From Gavia stellata (Eukaryota > Chordata > Aves > Gaviiformes > Gaviidae): a stretch of 64,000 nt of DNA. Where the stretch lies: positions 4,712,001 to 4,776,000 of the forward strand of contig NC_082602.1 of the NCBI RefSeq assembly GCF_030936135.1, in the 5' to 3' direction. The notes below the pieces were generated by a model. The model did not search any database and was not told the origin of the DNA. It worked only from the letters and a program-made list of their open reading frames with translations. How positions within the stretch are numbered: the first letter of the stretch is position 1; the number at the start of each line of letters is the position of its first letter. Made by a program: the position numbers and the translations under genes. This document shows, one piece after another, positions 23,443 through 54,700 of this stretch.

Positions 23443-24502
23443 TCCCTCCTTCACAACTCATTACAGCCTTCCTGCCATCTCAAATTCAAGCATTATTCCC
23501 CTCTCGCTGAAGGCCAGGGCACGGCTCTGCCTCGGGCAACACCTCCGCTCTTGATGCTCCCAGCTCCCGCCTCGCAGCCCACCCTCCCCAATAAACCAAT
23601 TTCGGCTTCAATCTTCCTCTCTTCCACCAGCAGTCAGCTTGGTTCTCCAAAGCTGCCCCCTCCTTTTCCCCTTCTTCTCTTTGTACACAAATCCACCCTT
23701 AAAACACACCTTGCTTCTTAACGCACCGAAATACGTTATTCAGGACGGAGACCAGGAAAATTTAGGTGACAACGGTACGGAGCAATTAAATATGCAGCCA
23801 TGCGTGGCACCCAACGCTAGAGTGTGCTGTGTAGGAAATAACTTCGCGCTGCGGACGATGGGCTTGATAACGCAGCGGGATCTCATCCTCTAGACGTGGT
23901 CAGAAACACTGAAAAACTGGATGAGTCATTTTTTTGGCTCCTGGACAAGCATGAAGCTTCCTCAGAAATCCTTGGTGAAGGCGGAAAGCTAAGCAGCAAA
24001 CACTGAGTTTTGAAAAAAGCAGAAAACACGTCCAGGAAAAGGAAATTAAAAAAGCAGAAGACAAGCAGCAAGGAGAGAATGACATCAGATATTCCTCTGC
24101 GTGGCTTAGTGGAGTGTCCGAAGAGAAGAGATTCACAAAGACAGGATATAAACCAAACCCGCTTTAGTCTCATCCTGAATTTGTTTATTTGAAGCATCCT
24201 AGTAATTAGGTTGTGCGTTTCACCTGCAAGCCTGGCTGGGGCTGGAAGGACTGCAGGGAAATGCTCAGGACAAAGCAACAACCAAAACCCCTGAGCTCTC
24301 AGAGACTTCCCAAGAAGTCACTAAGAGAAGCAAGCGAGGCACAGACCTTCAGTGACTCTGTCCAAAACCCCAGGCAAGTCAGCGCCCAAGCCAAAATCAC
24401 AGCTCAAGGTATTTCTGCCTTTTGACTTAGCATCTGATGGACAGGCTTAAGAAGCTTTTTAAAGAAAATCTTTCTGCTTTAAAAAAAAAAAAAAGTGTTT
24501 TT

Positions 24503-24508
24503 TTTATT
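24503..24508 (-). terminator. TSPAN15: TSPAN15 polyadenylation signal
   Basis: TTTATT on plus is AATAAA on minus, 776 bases past the TSPAN15 stop. About 10 bases downstream on the minus strand is a run of 14 T (A on plus at 24481-24494), a good U-rich downstream element. It is the only AATAAA of that orientation found in the UTR. Confidence 0.7.
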
Positions 24509-25283
24509 TTGACGAGAAGAATAAAATTTAGAAACATCTCAACATACAGAACTCCAAACAAAAAAGAAAATAATAAGTCACCTAGTTAAGTTACTAAAGG
24601 GGAAAAATACAGTACATACAAGACTCAAACATCCCGTAAGTTTATACAAAAGCCAGACAGTAATAAATTGCATTAAAAATATATCAAGCATTACCCGATT
24701 GATTCAACATTGGCATCTGCCCCATTATTAAAAGGCACAAAAGACTGAGCAATAAAAGTGTTCAGCATCACATCCATTATTGTCAGTACATTGATTGAGA
24801 TTAGCATAGAAAAGTTACTACACACATATTTAATATTCACCATGTAGATTGCTAAGCAATCTTTTTTTGAAGGAGTAAGAAAATAAAGTTGGAAAGGACA
24901 AACATTTAAATACGACATCCCAAGACACAAAAGCTCTTCCTAGAAATCTACCTTCAAATCTTCCCAGAATAGTTCTCCCGGCTGCGTATCACTCGGTAAT
25001 CATTCAGAAAAGATTTAATTATCCAGACGCCCACCTTCCAGCAGCATCGCGATACCGCAGCAGCATCAGCGGCAGCACAGAGCCCTTCTGGTACGTCTTT
25101 GGTTGCAGACACACCGGGAGCAACGAGGCTAGGGCAGTATCGGCGCGCTGCCGCCGGTCTGCTGGCTGATTCATTACGCCCGCAGTCTGGAATAGCCGCA
25201 GAAGCCAGTACAAACCAGAAGAGGTGGATTTGCCTTTTTTTTTTTTTTTTTTTTTTTTTACCCTACATTTGAGGTTTCCAGCG
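24509..25283 (-). other. TSPAN15: TSPAN15 3'UTR
   Basis: About 775 bases from the TSPAN15 stop to the poly(A) signal. It is AT-rich towards the distal end and carries a 25-base A tract (in mRNA sense) just after the stop. Confidence 0.65.
25235..25259. repeat. Homopolymer T25 (A25 in TSPAN15 mRNA)
   Basis: Twenty-five consecutive T on the plus strand, beginning 24 bases after the TSPAN15 stop codon in transcript direction. The transcript therefore contains an encoded A25 run at the start of its 3'UTR. Confidence 0.95.
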
Positions 25284-43480
<18,197 letters not shown>

Positions 43481-46400
43481 ATCCGCGGACCCTGCAACCG
43501 CCCCGTGAGACAGCGCGGGCAAAAATCCATCCGTGCAAAGCTGCTGCGTGGGTGCTGGGCTTTTCGGCTGAGCGTACGTAACCATCGCGAAGCAGAATCC
43601 CTACACTCTACAGCAGCACCATTAAGCAATAGCAGAGCATTTACTTTTCACTATATTTTTTTTCTTCGTCCCATCCTGCAAATAACGCGGCGCAAGCGCG
43701 ACAGTGAACTGGCCCTGTTTTCTGTCTACGCCAACGTTGAGCCAGTCCTGCTACCGTGACAGTGGGGCACTGTTAGGTCTCACGCAGCGATCATGAACTG
43801 CACAAACCATTCGTGCCTACGAGATGAAATAAGCCCTTTCAAGCTCACAGTACTGCACTCCTGTCCCACAAAAGGCTATTTTCCTCTGGGGAGAAAAAGT
43901 CTCATTCAAAGCGGCAGACAACTGTCACAGAGTTGGTTGTTGCATCCTGGCCCAGAGCAGACAGCATTGAAAATCAGTGTCTGGCACAAGAAAAGATGAA
44001 GTGCAGCAGCATTTATTCTTACCTAGCAAAGAGACTGTGGAAAACCTCCGAGCTGCACGTGTAAAACTGTGTAAGCGGTCGGTCACACATCATTTTGTTA
44101 GGTACGTACAATAAACCAGTAGTTGCTACCGAAACCTCTTTTATAAAGCCTAAAAAATATTCCTGGATAATTCTGTTATAAAAAGTGCCATTGCTTTTGC
44201 ATGCAGTGCCAAACTCTGCTTCTGGGAAACAAATAATCCAGCCTGGGTCCCTGCCAGCGACGGAGCAGCTCATCATCTCTCTCGTTTCTGACAATAATCC
44301 GTAATACAGTGTCCTAGAGCATTCATCTTCTAAAATATCAACAACTTCAGTTTTCAGACAATTTTGCAGATATCCCTGACGCTTAGCAATGGCGTGCAGG
44401 CTGGAAATCGCATCGCGTATCGTTTAAGCGCTGCGAATTAGAGCCTACCACACATTCTTCATGTCTCACACGCATCGTTCACATCCAAACACGTTCCTGT
44501 CACATACACATTTTCCTTGTTTGTGTATTTAACTAAATCAGTAGGTTTGGTTTGATTTTCCTAAGGCCTTACCTTGTCATTTGCGCTCCAATTTCTGCAA
44601 ATAAAATTTCAGGGCACGACCGGCTGGATGAGGAAGCCGATTAAAAGGAGTGTCCATTTTCCTGCTGTTTTCACTCTGAACTGAGCCAATGCGTCAAAAC
44701 AGGTTTCTGTGACAAAACCGTATGAAAATAATTGAATAATGCTTTCCTTTGTCTGAATCCCGGCCTTTGTCTAGACAATGAAATGGCAAGATTTCTGGAC
44801 CCAATTAGTATCGTTTAGCAGCAAATGGTGGTTTAAAGTAAGATGTTACGAATTGCCTGCGGCGCAGAGGGTCCGTCTGGGTTGTGCTCTCTCCACCTCA
44901 GCCCAGTGCAGCACAGTGCTGCAGTTTTCCACCCGAGAGCTCGGCGTCTCTGCCAGCACCGAGGCAGATCGTGCGTTACAGCATCTGCTCCCGAGGCCAT
45001 CCGATGGCTGAACTAGGGGTGGTTTTGTTCACGTTAAGGATCAATAACTTCCACGTTTCCTCCCTCACCTTCAGGGCTACTGGGATTGTGGGCAGGGTAG
45101 GTCCCGTGAATGGGATTTCAAAAGCCACGGTCTGCAGAGCGCTTGACCCAGGGCTTCAGGAGATCTGCAGAAGAGGGAAGCGGCCCCGCAGCTAGCCCTG
45201 CACCAGGGAGCGTCGGAAAGACCCAAAGCTTTACAGAGCTACCAGCAGCATTTCTGCTGCTTTCTTCCAGCCCAAGACTGGCTGATAAAGCTCCAGCCCG
45301 GCTGCACGTTTCCCCACTCAAGGTGGATGCTCGTGGTCCTTACGTCCTGCTCTCAGAGCCGTTCCCTGGACAAAGGCCCTTCCTCCCAGAGCAGAGTCCA
45401 ACATGCAATACTATTAAAGCCTCTACTGCCCATATTACCTTGTATTAATGTTCCCAAAGACAAAACACACCTTATTCACCCTTCCAGACCCGCATCTTTT
45501 GTTTGCATCTCTCACCCTTTGCTCAGGCCTGGGATCAGTGACTCAGCACAGCGACGTTTGGCCTCGAACCATCCTGCCCGTAATAAAAACAGCAGCGAAA
45601 CCAGCCAAACCCAAAACCCCTGCTCTCAGATAGTCCCTTTGCCTGGCGTAACTCTAAAATCATTGGAGAGGTGGGTTTTGCCTGTCGTCCCAGGCCAGTG
45701 CAACTTTCCTGAGGAATTTGGAGCCTGCCTTTGTAAAAAATCGCTCCAGTTGGTAAGTCAGAAGACCGATAGCACGTCGCTGGCTGGGCTCCAAGGACGA
45801 TAACCTCAACAACGCACAACCAGCAAACGAATAAAAGGTGTGGGTGTGTATAAACAAAAGCAAGTCCCTGCTGACTTGTATGATGAAATGTTGACCAAAG
45901 GGTGGGTGCTCTCCGATTATCACCCGAGTAACAGATCAGGGACCGGGGCAGATGGTTCAGAAGGCGGCAATGGTGCTTCCTAGGAAAGGTAGGCACCCTG
46001 ACCGTCTTCAAATTCAAAGTCAGCCGAGAGAGGTTTTAGGTTCACCATTGAAACATCAAAAAGGACAGTCCTTTTTCTAAGCGTTTGCCTATGTTCTGCT
46101 TTCTGCAACAAAGACTAATAAAGCACTTCAGCTCCACTCTCAGCTAAACATACGGTGGGTTTTGCTCATATTTTCTTTGGAATTTGAAGAGATTTGAGCA
46201 AGCCAAAGGAAAAAACTCTGAAGAACACTATTAGCTGTTGAATTCATATTGCAAATCATGAAAAGCCCTCCTGGATGGCATACCGAAAGTGGAAGGTTCA
46301 TAAGCTGTTTAATGAGGTGTCAGTGGAAGACATTCGAGAAGAGCCTGGAACAGCTTTGCAATGCACATGAGGAGATACGTACAAGTGCTATTTTTGCAGT

Positions 46401-48035
46401 TCCTGGGTAAGGCAATGCGTGGGATTACCTGTAGGTAAGTTCATCGTGAGGAGGAGGAGGTATTACACATAGTATTACAAGTATTAATTTCTAAGAAACA
46501 GTACTTGGGTAATACCGTCTCAGAGAAGACCTGCTTTAAAGAGTTGCAGTGGTTAGGTGATGGGTTAACTGAAGGCTGCCTCCAGAAATTAATGAAGCAA
46601 GGAAAGACTCCAGGCTGAACCGGTGGAAAGGATCCTGAACCGATAAATACTGCCCTGTTACAGGGGAGCCCGGCACAGCTGCAGCTCCAGCAACTACGGG
46701 AGCTGGAAAACCACTGCCATCCCAGCGCCGCACGCAGAGCGGGAGTTTTTCCTTTATGTTACTCATCAGGAGCTTTCTGAATCCTGAAAACAGGTTTTAA
46801 CATCTGAAAATAGGTTTTAATATACGAAAACAGGTGTTAATACCTGAGACACTTTTAGCTTCCAGCAGAGCAGGCGTGAGCCGGTGCCAAGTACTCTTTG
46901 AAATCTCAGCCTCAACGTGTGGCTTATGTTTATGTCACTTACTGCAAAGCCGAGAGCGAGCAAGAGCGCTGTGCGCTGAGCAGAGACGGGTGTCAGGGGT
47001 TCCCCTTTCCTACCAGGACCACATTCCTCTTCTTGCATGTGCGAGGCCAATGATTTTCTCCAGCACGCCCTGGGAAACGGTATGCAGCGGTCCGAAGCGG
47101 GAACGCCCCTCGTTCAGCCCTTCAGCATCACGGAGCGTGGGGGCTGGGAACTGAGGCTCTTCTGGATGTTTCTATGCTAGAGAGCAGTCGCAGAAGGATT
47201 TCTGGAGCTCTGGATGAGACCCTGGGTGCCAGCTTCCCACTGAAGTCTCATTAGGAGTCCCGATTCAGGTCTGGCCTTCACAAATGCCTCTCTCCTGGCA
47301 TTATTCGCCGGCAACCCTTCAAGAACCAACAGGGCATGTTGCTGTAATTTAAATAAATTAAAACATACCAAATCTACTAAATATGGCTTGTCGAGTCGTA
47401 TTATATAGGGCAGTGATCATTAAGTAAAATGTCTTAAAAAATGCAGATGAGCCTCCGAATAGTTGCAGAGAGCAAGACCACCTTGCTAAAATTGCTTTGG
47501 ATATATTTTGTTTCTTTCTTGCTATGAGAGCTCGCGTGAAGCCAGGGAGGGTCCTGGAAAGGCACGGGTTGCAGGACTGGTAAACCCGGCAAAGTAGCTA
47601 CCCTTGCATTTAAGCCTGTAAACCCTGATACAGCAGCATGTCCATTTCAGAGATTATTTAAAAACAAATGGAGAAGGGAAAAAAAAAATTTTAAGTACCA
47701 CTTTGCTACGTTTCACTTGATGTCAAATTCGTTGTTTAGTTTTTGCCTGCAAGAGACTCCACCTCCTTTCAAAGTCCCCTTAAAAGCTGTAGAGAATTTA
47801 TCCCAGTACAGCTCCTGCCTCGCACTTAACAGTTACACAGGCAAAGAAAACCAAATGTCCTCAGTCTCGCTGCAGAGGGTTCAGATACCTGGTGCCTTGG
47901 AAAACCTCTGCCCTGAAAAAGAAGGATTTCCACTTGGATTGAAGTGTTTTCTGGCTTGATACTTCCATTTATATTTTCTTGGCCCTAAAAATAACCTAAA
48001 GGAAGACATCGCCTGTCACTGACCTGGAAAACGCC
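43481..48035. other. Spacer between divergent TSPAN15 and TACR2
   Basis: About 4.5 kb without a recognisable exon. The left edge is the tail of the TSPAN15 CpG island. The rest is unique, moderately AT-rich sequence with a 20-bp tandem repeat near 46.8 kb. Promoter elements of TACR2 should lie in its right part, but no clear TATA box can be assigned. Confidence 0.6.
46781..46845. repeat. 20-bp tandem repeat upstream of TACR2
   Basis: Three adjacent 20-base units (46781-46800, 46801-46820, 46821-46840) share GAAAAnAGGTnTTAA. A partial fourth copy (ACCTGA) follows. The array lies about 1.5 kb upstream of the TACR2 start. Confidence 0.85.
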
Positions 48036-48361
48036 TTCCTCCCCCCCTTTTTATTTCTTCCTTTTTTCTTTCTTTTTTAGAGGAAAAAGAAACTCGGGGG
48101 GGAGAGTTGTTCTTTAGTTTTTGCTCTTCAAGTGTAGGTTAAAATGCCAGGCAAGGAGGAGGCCCTCACTATCGCTCATCTGCTCCTGGAACTGCATTAC
48201 ATCACTTGGAACACAGGACGAGAGGACATGAGACATCTCATCCCGATGTCCTTTTAACGGCACTTAGTCATATGCACGGGAGTTCGTAACACCAGCATCT
48301 ACTGCAAGAAAATGAGCAGATGCCAGAAGATTTTATTTTACGATTAGACGAAGAAAAAACC

Positions 48362-48765
48362 ATGAGCACATTTTCCATTTTAAATGCGAGCAACATTTCG
48401 CAGGCTGACTCCCTCGAGGACAGCAGCAATTGGACGGCGGCAACCCAGTTTACCCAGCCGGGATGGCAAATTGCTTTGTGGGCTATCACCTATTCCTTCA
48501 TCGTTATCACATCCATCGTTGGCAACGTCACCATCATCTGGATTATTCTTGCGCACAGGAGAATGAGGACTGCTACCAATTACTTTATCGTTAATTTGGC
48601 TCTTTCGGATTTGCTGATGTCCGCTTTCAACACCATCTTCAATTTTATTTACGCCAGTCACAACGTCTGGTATTTTGGCGAGGAATTCTGCAGGTTTCAG
48701 AACTGGTTCCCCATCACCGCAATGTTTGTGAGCATTTACTCCATGACAGCCGTGGCTGCAGAGAG
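48362..48765 (+). CDS. TACR2: TACR2 coding exon 1
   Basis: Start codon to the donor AG|GTAAGA within the Arg codon of ERY. It encodes the glycosylated N-terminus and TM1-TM3 (residues 1-135). Confidence 0.94.
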
Positions 48766-51700
48766 GTAAGAAGCGAATGGAGAAGGTAAGGTCTGAAAAA
48801 GTCACTGTAAGTTATAAAAAGAATTATTGCAATACTTTGTGCGGTTGGCCCCCACCTACCGTGTCAGGTGCCTTATCAGCAAAGTGGGAGGAGTGCCAGG
48901 CAAATAGGCTATGGGGTTAGATGCTGGTTATGGCATGAAAGGAAGGCTCTTCTGTCTTATCCCTGGTCTGAATCACACCCGAATGTGTAACGAGTGGCAG
49001 CGGCTGGTATTTTATTGTTCCCGTGTTACTGCTCAGAAATTGTTTCCCAGTCATCCTGCAAACTCATTTTCTTTAAACCACGGGAAGGACCTCTCATTTG
49101 GACAGAGCTGGAGCGATATGAATATGCTGCAAGATGCTGAAAGTAGTGGCATCCACAATTCCACTTGTGAGTCCAGCAAACCACCAGAAATAATGGGAAT
49201 TGGATCAGAAATGGCAGAATCTGCTCCAATAGTTCACAAGAATGACTTATTCCAAGAGGGAGGAAAGTAATTACAGTGATTTTGTTTGACTTCTGAGGTA
49301 ATTTGGTATTTTCATAATACTCTCTCACATCTGCCAAGTCTCTTTTACTCGAGCTTAAATTTGTGGAGTCTGAATGTGTTTACAGCTCATTGTTATGTAG
49401 CATGATGCTGTTTTTCTTTTTACTAGAAAGTGGCCAAAAGTCCATGGGAATTTCCTCTCTTAATGGCAATAGCATGTAAAAGAAGTAGAGGAGGTTAAGC
49501 TCCCTTCTAGGCTCTCTGCCTGCCCTCCCTCCCTCCATCCTTCCCGTCTTCCCTCTGTTCCAGTCCCTGCCTGGCGCTGGGAACATCTGTATCTTTTCCA
49601 TCCTGTGTCCCTGCCGCGACCCCATGGCAAAGGTCTTCCCCCAGGCAGCCGGACCCGGCGTCCTGAAATAACCTGCCAGTCCTTTATCGAGCCCTCCTGT
49701 TGACTTTGCAGTTCCCTTCAGGTTTCCTCCGTTCCTTATCAAGTGCGCGCCTCCACGAAGGGCCCTTCCAGCTCCCTCAGGAGCGGAGCCAGCGTCCCTC
49801 TGGAGCCATCCGAAAAGCAATGCTCCTTGAGTCATCGGGGTCGCTTTCGTAACTCCCGCCCCTGCTCGCTGCTGGGTTCACCCCGGCACACCCAGCCTCA
49901 GGAAGCAATCGATGGACAAATCAAACCAGATAAACAAACCGGCAGGAGAAAGAAGGCTTCGCCCCGTGTGCGTGTAACGCCCACTGAAACCCATGCCAGA
50001 GATGGGGATATGGCCCGGATTGACACAGTACAGGGCAGCGGCTCCTGCAGTTGCTGGAAGGATCGCTAATAAGCACAGGGATGAGTGATGTGTTTATCAG
50101 CCTGCAGTTGTCCAGATGAAAGCAAATCCCTATTTAGAAGCAAGGGCAGCTCAGTTTTAGACTCGAATATTCTTTTGCTGTTCCTAGCTTTAAATCAAGT
50201 GTCGTTGGTAACTGCTATTTTATACATGTGGTCTGCCAAAGAATAGTATTTTTAAAAAAAATGGAAAAAAATATCCATTTCAGCCTGTCCTCACATCTCC
50301 CTACTCTCGTTCCTTGGGGACTTTTGGTGAAAGTACCTATACAGGCAAAATCTCTTTAGTTACATGGCACAGATCAGAAAAAAAACTTGGCACCTCGCTG
50401 CAAACCATATTTAGCTATTCTTTGCTTAGCCTTAAAATAGATCCTCACACTGGCTCATGGAAACTCGCGGCTTCCATTTATTGTTACGAGAACTTGCGTC
50501 CACTTGGGCTCCGTTGTTTAACTTCGCTAAAACAATGTCGTTTGAAGCGGTTTATTGTAAGGAAGGAGGCTAAGAAGTGACAGCTCTAAAAGTCACCTTC
50601 GTCTGCCGTGGAAAAGGCCCTGGCAATATTGCTCACCGTTGAGTTTAGGACCACTTTGTTTCCCCGTTTCAAGCTGCTCTGTGTACCGGAGCAGCTGTTT
50701 CCACTGCACGCTTTCCGCAGCACTCCAGGCAGAAATGTAGTATATCAGCTCAAGTTTCAGACTCCAGTTAGCGAAGCCTCCTAGGCCCTCTTCGGAAAGT
50801 GTGCAAGAGTGTCTGAAATTCAGCTTGTTTTGTCTGCACGGGACGAGGACCGGAGGAAGGGTGCTGGGAGCGTGATCCCAGCATCCCGGGATGTCAGAGG
50901 GAGAGAGGACACAGGGAGCAGGAGGGCAAAGGCAGCCCTGCCACACAGCAAGAGCAGCCACGAGATCTCAGCAGATTTGGTAAATCTCCCAACTTGCAGG
51001 GGCTTGCCTAAAAGAGCGGCTCGCCTCGGGGGTGCACCCCTGGCCGAGCGGGAAAGCCTCCACCCAACAGCCCTGTAATACCTTCGGTATCTGCAAGACG
51101 GGCTGCTGCGTCAGGCTGCTTCGGCGTCACAGTGGGTGGCATCATTTATACCCGGGACTTGCCGTTCACCAAGAGCCACAGATGGTGGAGTTGGGCACTT
51201 CTGCAGAATTCTGGAGAATATTTGCCACTCGATTCCTCCCTGACCGGATTCGAGCATTGTGTAATACTGCCTACAACGAGCTAAAGAAAGGCAAGGTGAC
51301 ATGAAAATTTTATAGCTAAATAAGGCTCTGTGGCCGTGCAGCTCTGGCTTACTTGCTGTGCTGTCTGTCCGTGCAGCCGCCCTCTGTCCTGCAGCAGCAG
51401 CCGGGCAGAGCTCCCTCCCAACAGCCCGGCCAAGAGACAGCGCAGAGTTTGTCAGATTTTCACTATGAAAACCAGGAGGCAATTGGCATTTTCCACTCTA
51501 TTTTGCCTTTGTAACAACCATGACGAAGAGTACAGAAAGCATGACAAGAAATGCATAATTGATTATGTACTCATTATGATACCATGCATTTCTACACAGG
51601 GAACCTAAAACCAGAGAGCGCCCCGGGCTCGCGAGTAATCTAATAGTCAGATGTGCCATGAGGGCTCTGAGCAGGTGTGGGACGAAAGGGTCAGCCTTCC

Positions 51701-54700
51701 CCTTCCACCGCCAGCACAAGTGCTTGAGCATTTACAGGCAGAGGTGGATGGCGCATGAGTTTTCCACGGCTAAAGATCAGCGGGGAAAAATTCAGGGTAT
51801 AGGGTACTCAAGACCCCAGTCTGCTGTTGTGTTAATACGGGGTCTCAGAGGACATTGACATAATTAGGGGGAAACAGAGTGTTTGGGGGTTTTTTTGGTA
51901 GAGGAGGGAGAAAAGGGCGCGATATTAAACAGTGCATAACTCCAAACTAACATGAACAGTTCACAGCATGAAATTTCAGAACAAACACATAAAGCATTTG
52001 AAAAAATCATTGAAAAAAAGAGGAAAAAAAAAAGAAAAATTTGAAGTAAGCAGAATACTTGCAAAGACCATATGCAGAAGGCATAGATGACTGCTTCCCC
52101 CTCACACCAGAAGCATCCATCCACATGGGTTTAATATATTCTACCCTAAGACTTGCAATCTTCTCTTCAAAAAGGATTTCTATCCTTCTAATTATTTATA
52201 GCCTGGAACCTATCAAAACGTCTCTATAAATAAAGCCCACTATACCGTCCTGGTGAGTTTTTACACTTGCTGTATTTGTTATATAGTTTACCAATGCAAC
52301 TGTAAAAGCATTACCTATTTTTCTTGCAGATACGTGGCAATAATTCATCCCTTCAAGCCCAGGCTCTCTGCTGGAAGCACCAGAATCATCATAGGGGTAA
52401 TATGGCTGGTGGCGTTTGGGCTCGCCTTCCCGCAGTGCTTCTACGCCGAGATCATGACGGACAACGGAACAACGAAATGCGTTGTCGTCTGGCCCGATGA
52501 CGTCGGATCCAAGCACCAGCTCACGTAAGAGAAACGAGAAAACATCCAATTCGTGCAAAAGTTAACTAGGAAATCCATTTCATCCCCGAACTGTTGGCTA
52601 CAGGCAGCACTGGGAGAGAGGGCAGGGGGGCAGCAGGGCAATACGGGTCTGGGGCAGCTCCCCTACACTCACTTTAAGCCAGCTGTGGAAAAAGCTGCCA
52701 GGTGATCATGGCTCAGGGTGAAGAAGGGTGAGGTGCCATCCTCCCTTGCTTTGAAAAGTGGTTATAAGATCTAGAAAGCCTAGAGAGAGTGCTCGGTGGA
52801 TTTAGGAGAAACCAGCGCAAAAAGTCTCTAAACAAGCAATAAATCCTGGTTCCAAAGATGTGAGGTTTTCTCTCTCTGCCAGGCAGGAAGAAAACGGGTA
52901 TCTTTAATGCTGAGCAGCCACATAATTAGCTAAAAATTATGCTGCTCTTTGTGGGGAAAAAAAAAAGAGGAGCGTGTTTCAAACATCCTAAGGTTTTATC
53001 GACTGATTTTCTGGGCACACATCTGCGCTCCCAAGAGCTCCTAACACTCACAGCAATTTCCTCCTGCTTTAGAGCAAGGTTGTTCAGACGGATGAAAAAA
53101 GCCATACCCCGCATTTAGGGGATCTGCTGTGACTAATCATTATTCAAAGCACATGATACACAGAGCAGTTTGAGAGATTTATCAAGCAAAACATATTTAT
53201 ACAAAGTAGTAATGGAAGAACCACGGAAAAGGAACAAATCGATTAACAAAATGGAAACAATTTTTCAAACCAAAACCAAGTGCTAAACTCCCCGCGTCCA
53301 TTCTTCACTGTGAACGCTTTTGCCCAGCTAAGTGCAACCAGGGACATTTTTCCCTTCTCGGTCTTCATCTCTGGCAGACAGCTGGATGCCTCCTGCAGTT
53401 AGTTATTACCAAACTAACCGGGTTTCACACTAATATGTGCCAAGTTCCAGGAGGTTCATGTAAGTTTGGCTGAGCCGCAGCATGTTCAGCCACTGACGGT
53501 CAGTTGTCCCCAGTCTCCAGAGTCACAGAAGAGCAAAGAATGAAATCAGCCTCACACCACGTTGGGTGATGTTCCTACCAGGGCTCCTTGGTTGGTACCC
53601 ATTGGCACAGGCTGGGGAACACAGTATGCCAGGCTCCTATCGATTGAGAAGGAGGGATAGTAGATAATCACTTATATATGTTGCTGCTGACTATTTCATT
53701 CAGATGAAAAGCGTTAGGTTTGTTTCTCCCACATCCACTGTTTGGGAAGGATTGAAACAAGAGTTTACCAGCACGCCAACGAAATCTCTGCGGGCTGGAA
53801 AGGTTGGTCCTGAACGCGACAAGTAACGAGGCAGGTTCTTTCTGGGATCCGCAGCTGAAGAGCAGCAGCTCCCAAAGACGTTAAATCACTTCATTCACCA
53901 GCTCGCTCTCCCTGAACATCCTCAGATTTGCAGGTTTCAGTAGCTCCCTTGGAAAGGAAGTTGGAAGCAGCGCTCCCCAGAAATCATCTTGAGTGATGGA
54001 TCTGTCGGGACAAATGCCTGCAATACAGACCAGGGAGAAAAAGCCACGTGCAGCCATTCATGTGCTAGTCCAAATACCGCAGAAAAGAAATACTAAGAAA
54101 GCCAAAGATGAAACAAAGAAATGGAGGACTGGGTTCCTCTGTTGACTGTGGGTCCTCCAAATCCTTCTTAGTAAATTAAAACCAGCTTTCAAGGTTTCTA
54201 GAGTTCAGAACAAAGGAAAATCCTTTTCTGCAGGAAAAATGTTTATAATTATGGTAGAACCAAGTCCAAAAAAACCCAAACAATGCACTACTGTGACTGC
54301 CAGTGCCTGAGAAATCTTAGATATGAAGGGACTAAATTTGTAGAAGTTTAGTCAAAATAAAGAACCTTAACCACAGAGGATTTTTTTCTGGTGACAGGTT
54401 AACTTTGCAGCAAAGTAGCAAAATTACAAGACTAAAAGTTTCTTTTTGCCACATGCTCGAGCTTAGGCTCCCATCCTCTCCTCCTGCGCCTGGATGGGAA
54501 CTCGGAAAGGGCTTTGCAGGTCTGCTGTGCTCCACACGTGGTATTGGACCTTCAAAAGAGGTACCACTCTGAGGAGACGGGAAGGGTGGAAAACAGGCAG
54601 TGATGAACTTGCCACGTTTCACAAATATAATGTTTTTCTACACGCAGCCACCGTTCTGCTATTTGCAACAGCCCAAGGAGGAAAAACCACCGAGTGGGTC

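Larger units (their letters stand above)
15000..24480. other. Gene-free interval between NEUROG3 and TSPAN15
   Basis: No recognisable coding exon. Open frames are short and lack family signatures. Content includes a T-rich tract (18434-18451), AT-rich blocks at 18.41-18.52 kb (CATATG, GTTAAC, TAATTG motifs) and 21.6-21.9 kb (paired TAATTA sites), and a 19-bp direct repeat near 23.4 kb. This interval is the natural place for NEUROG3 distal enhancers. No transposon is recognised. Confidence 0.55.

Noticed and set aside
48320-48361. Upstream in-frame ATG of TACR2 adding 14 residues
   Set aside because: C at -3 and no counterpart in tachykinin receptors. The ATG at 48362 has A at -3 and aligns with the human start.
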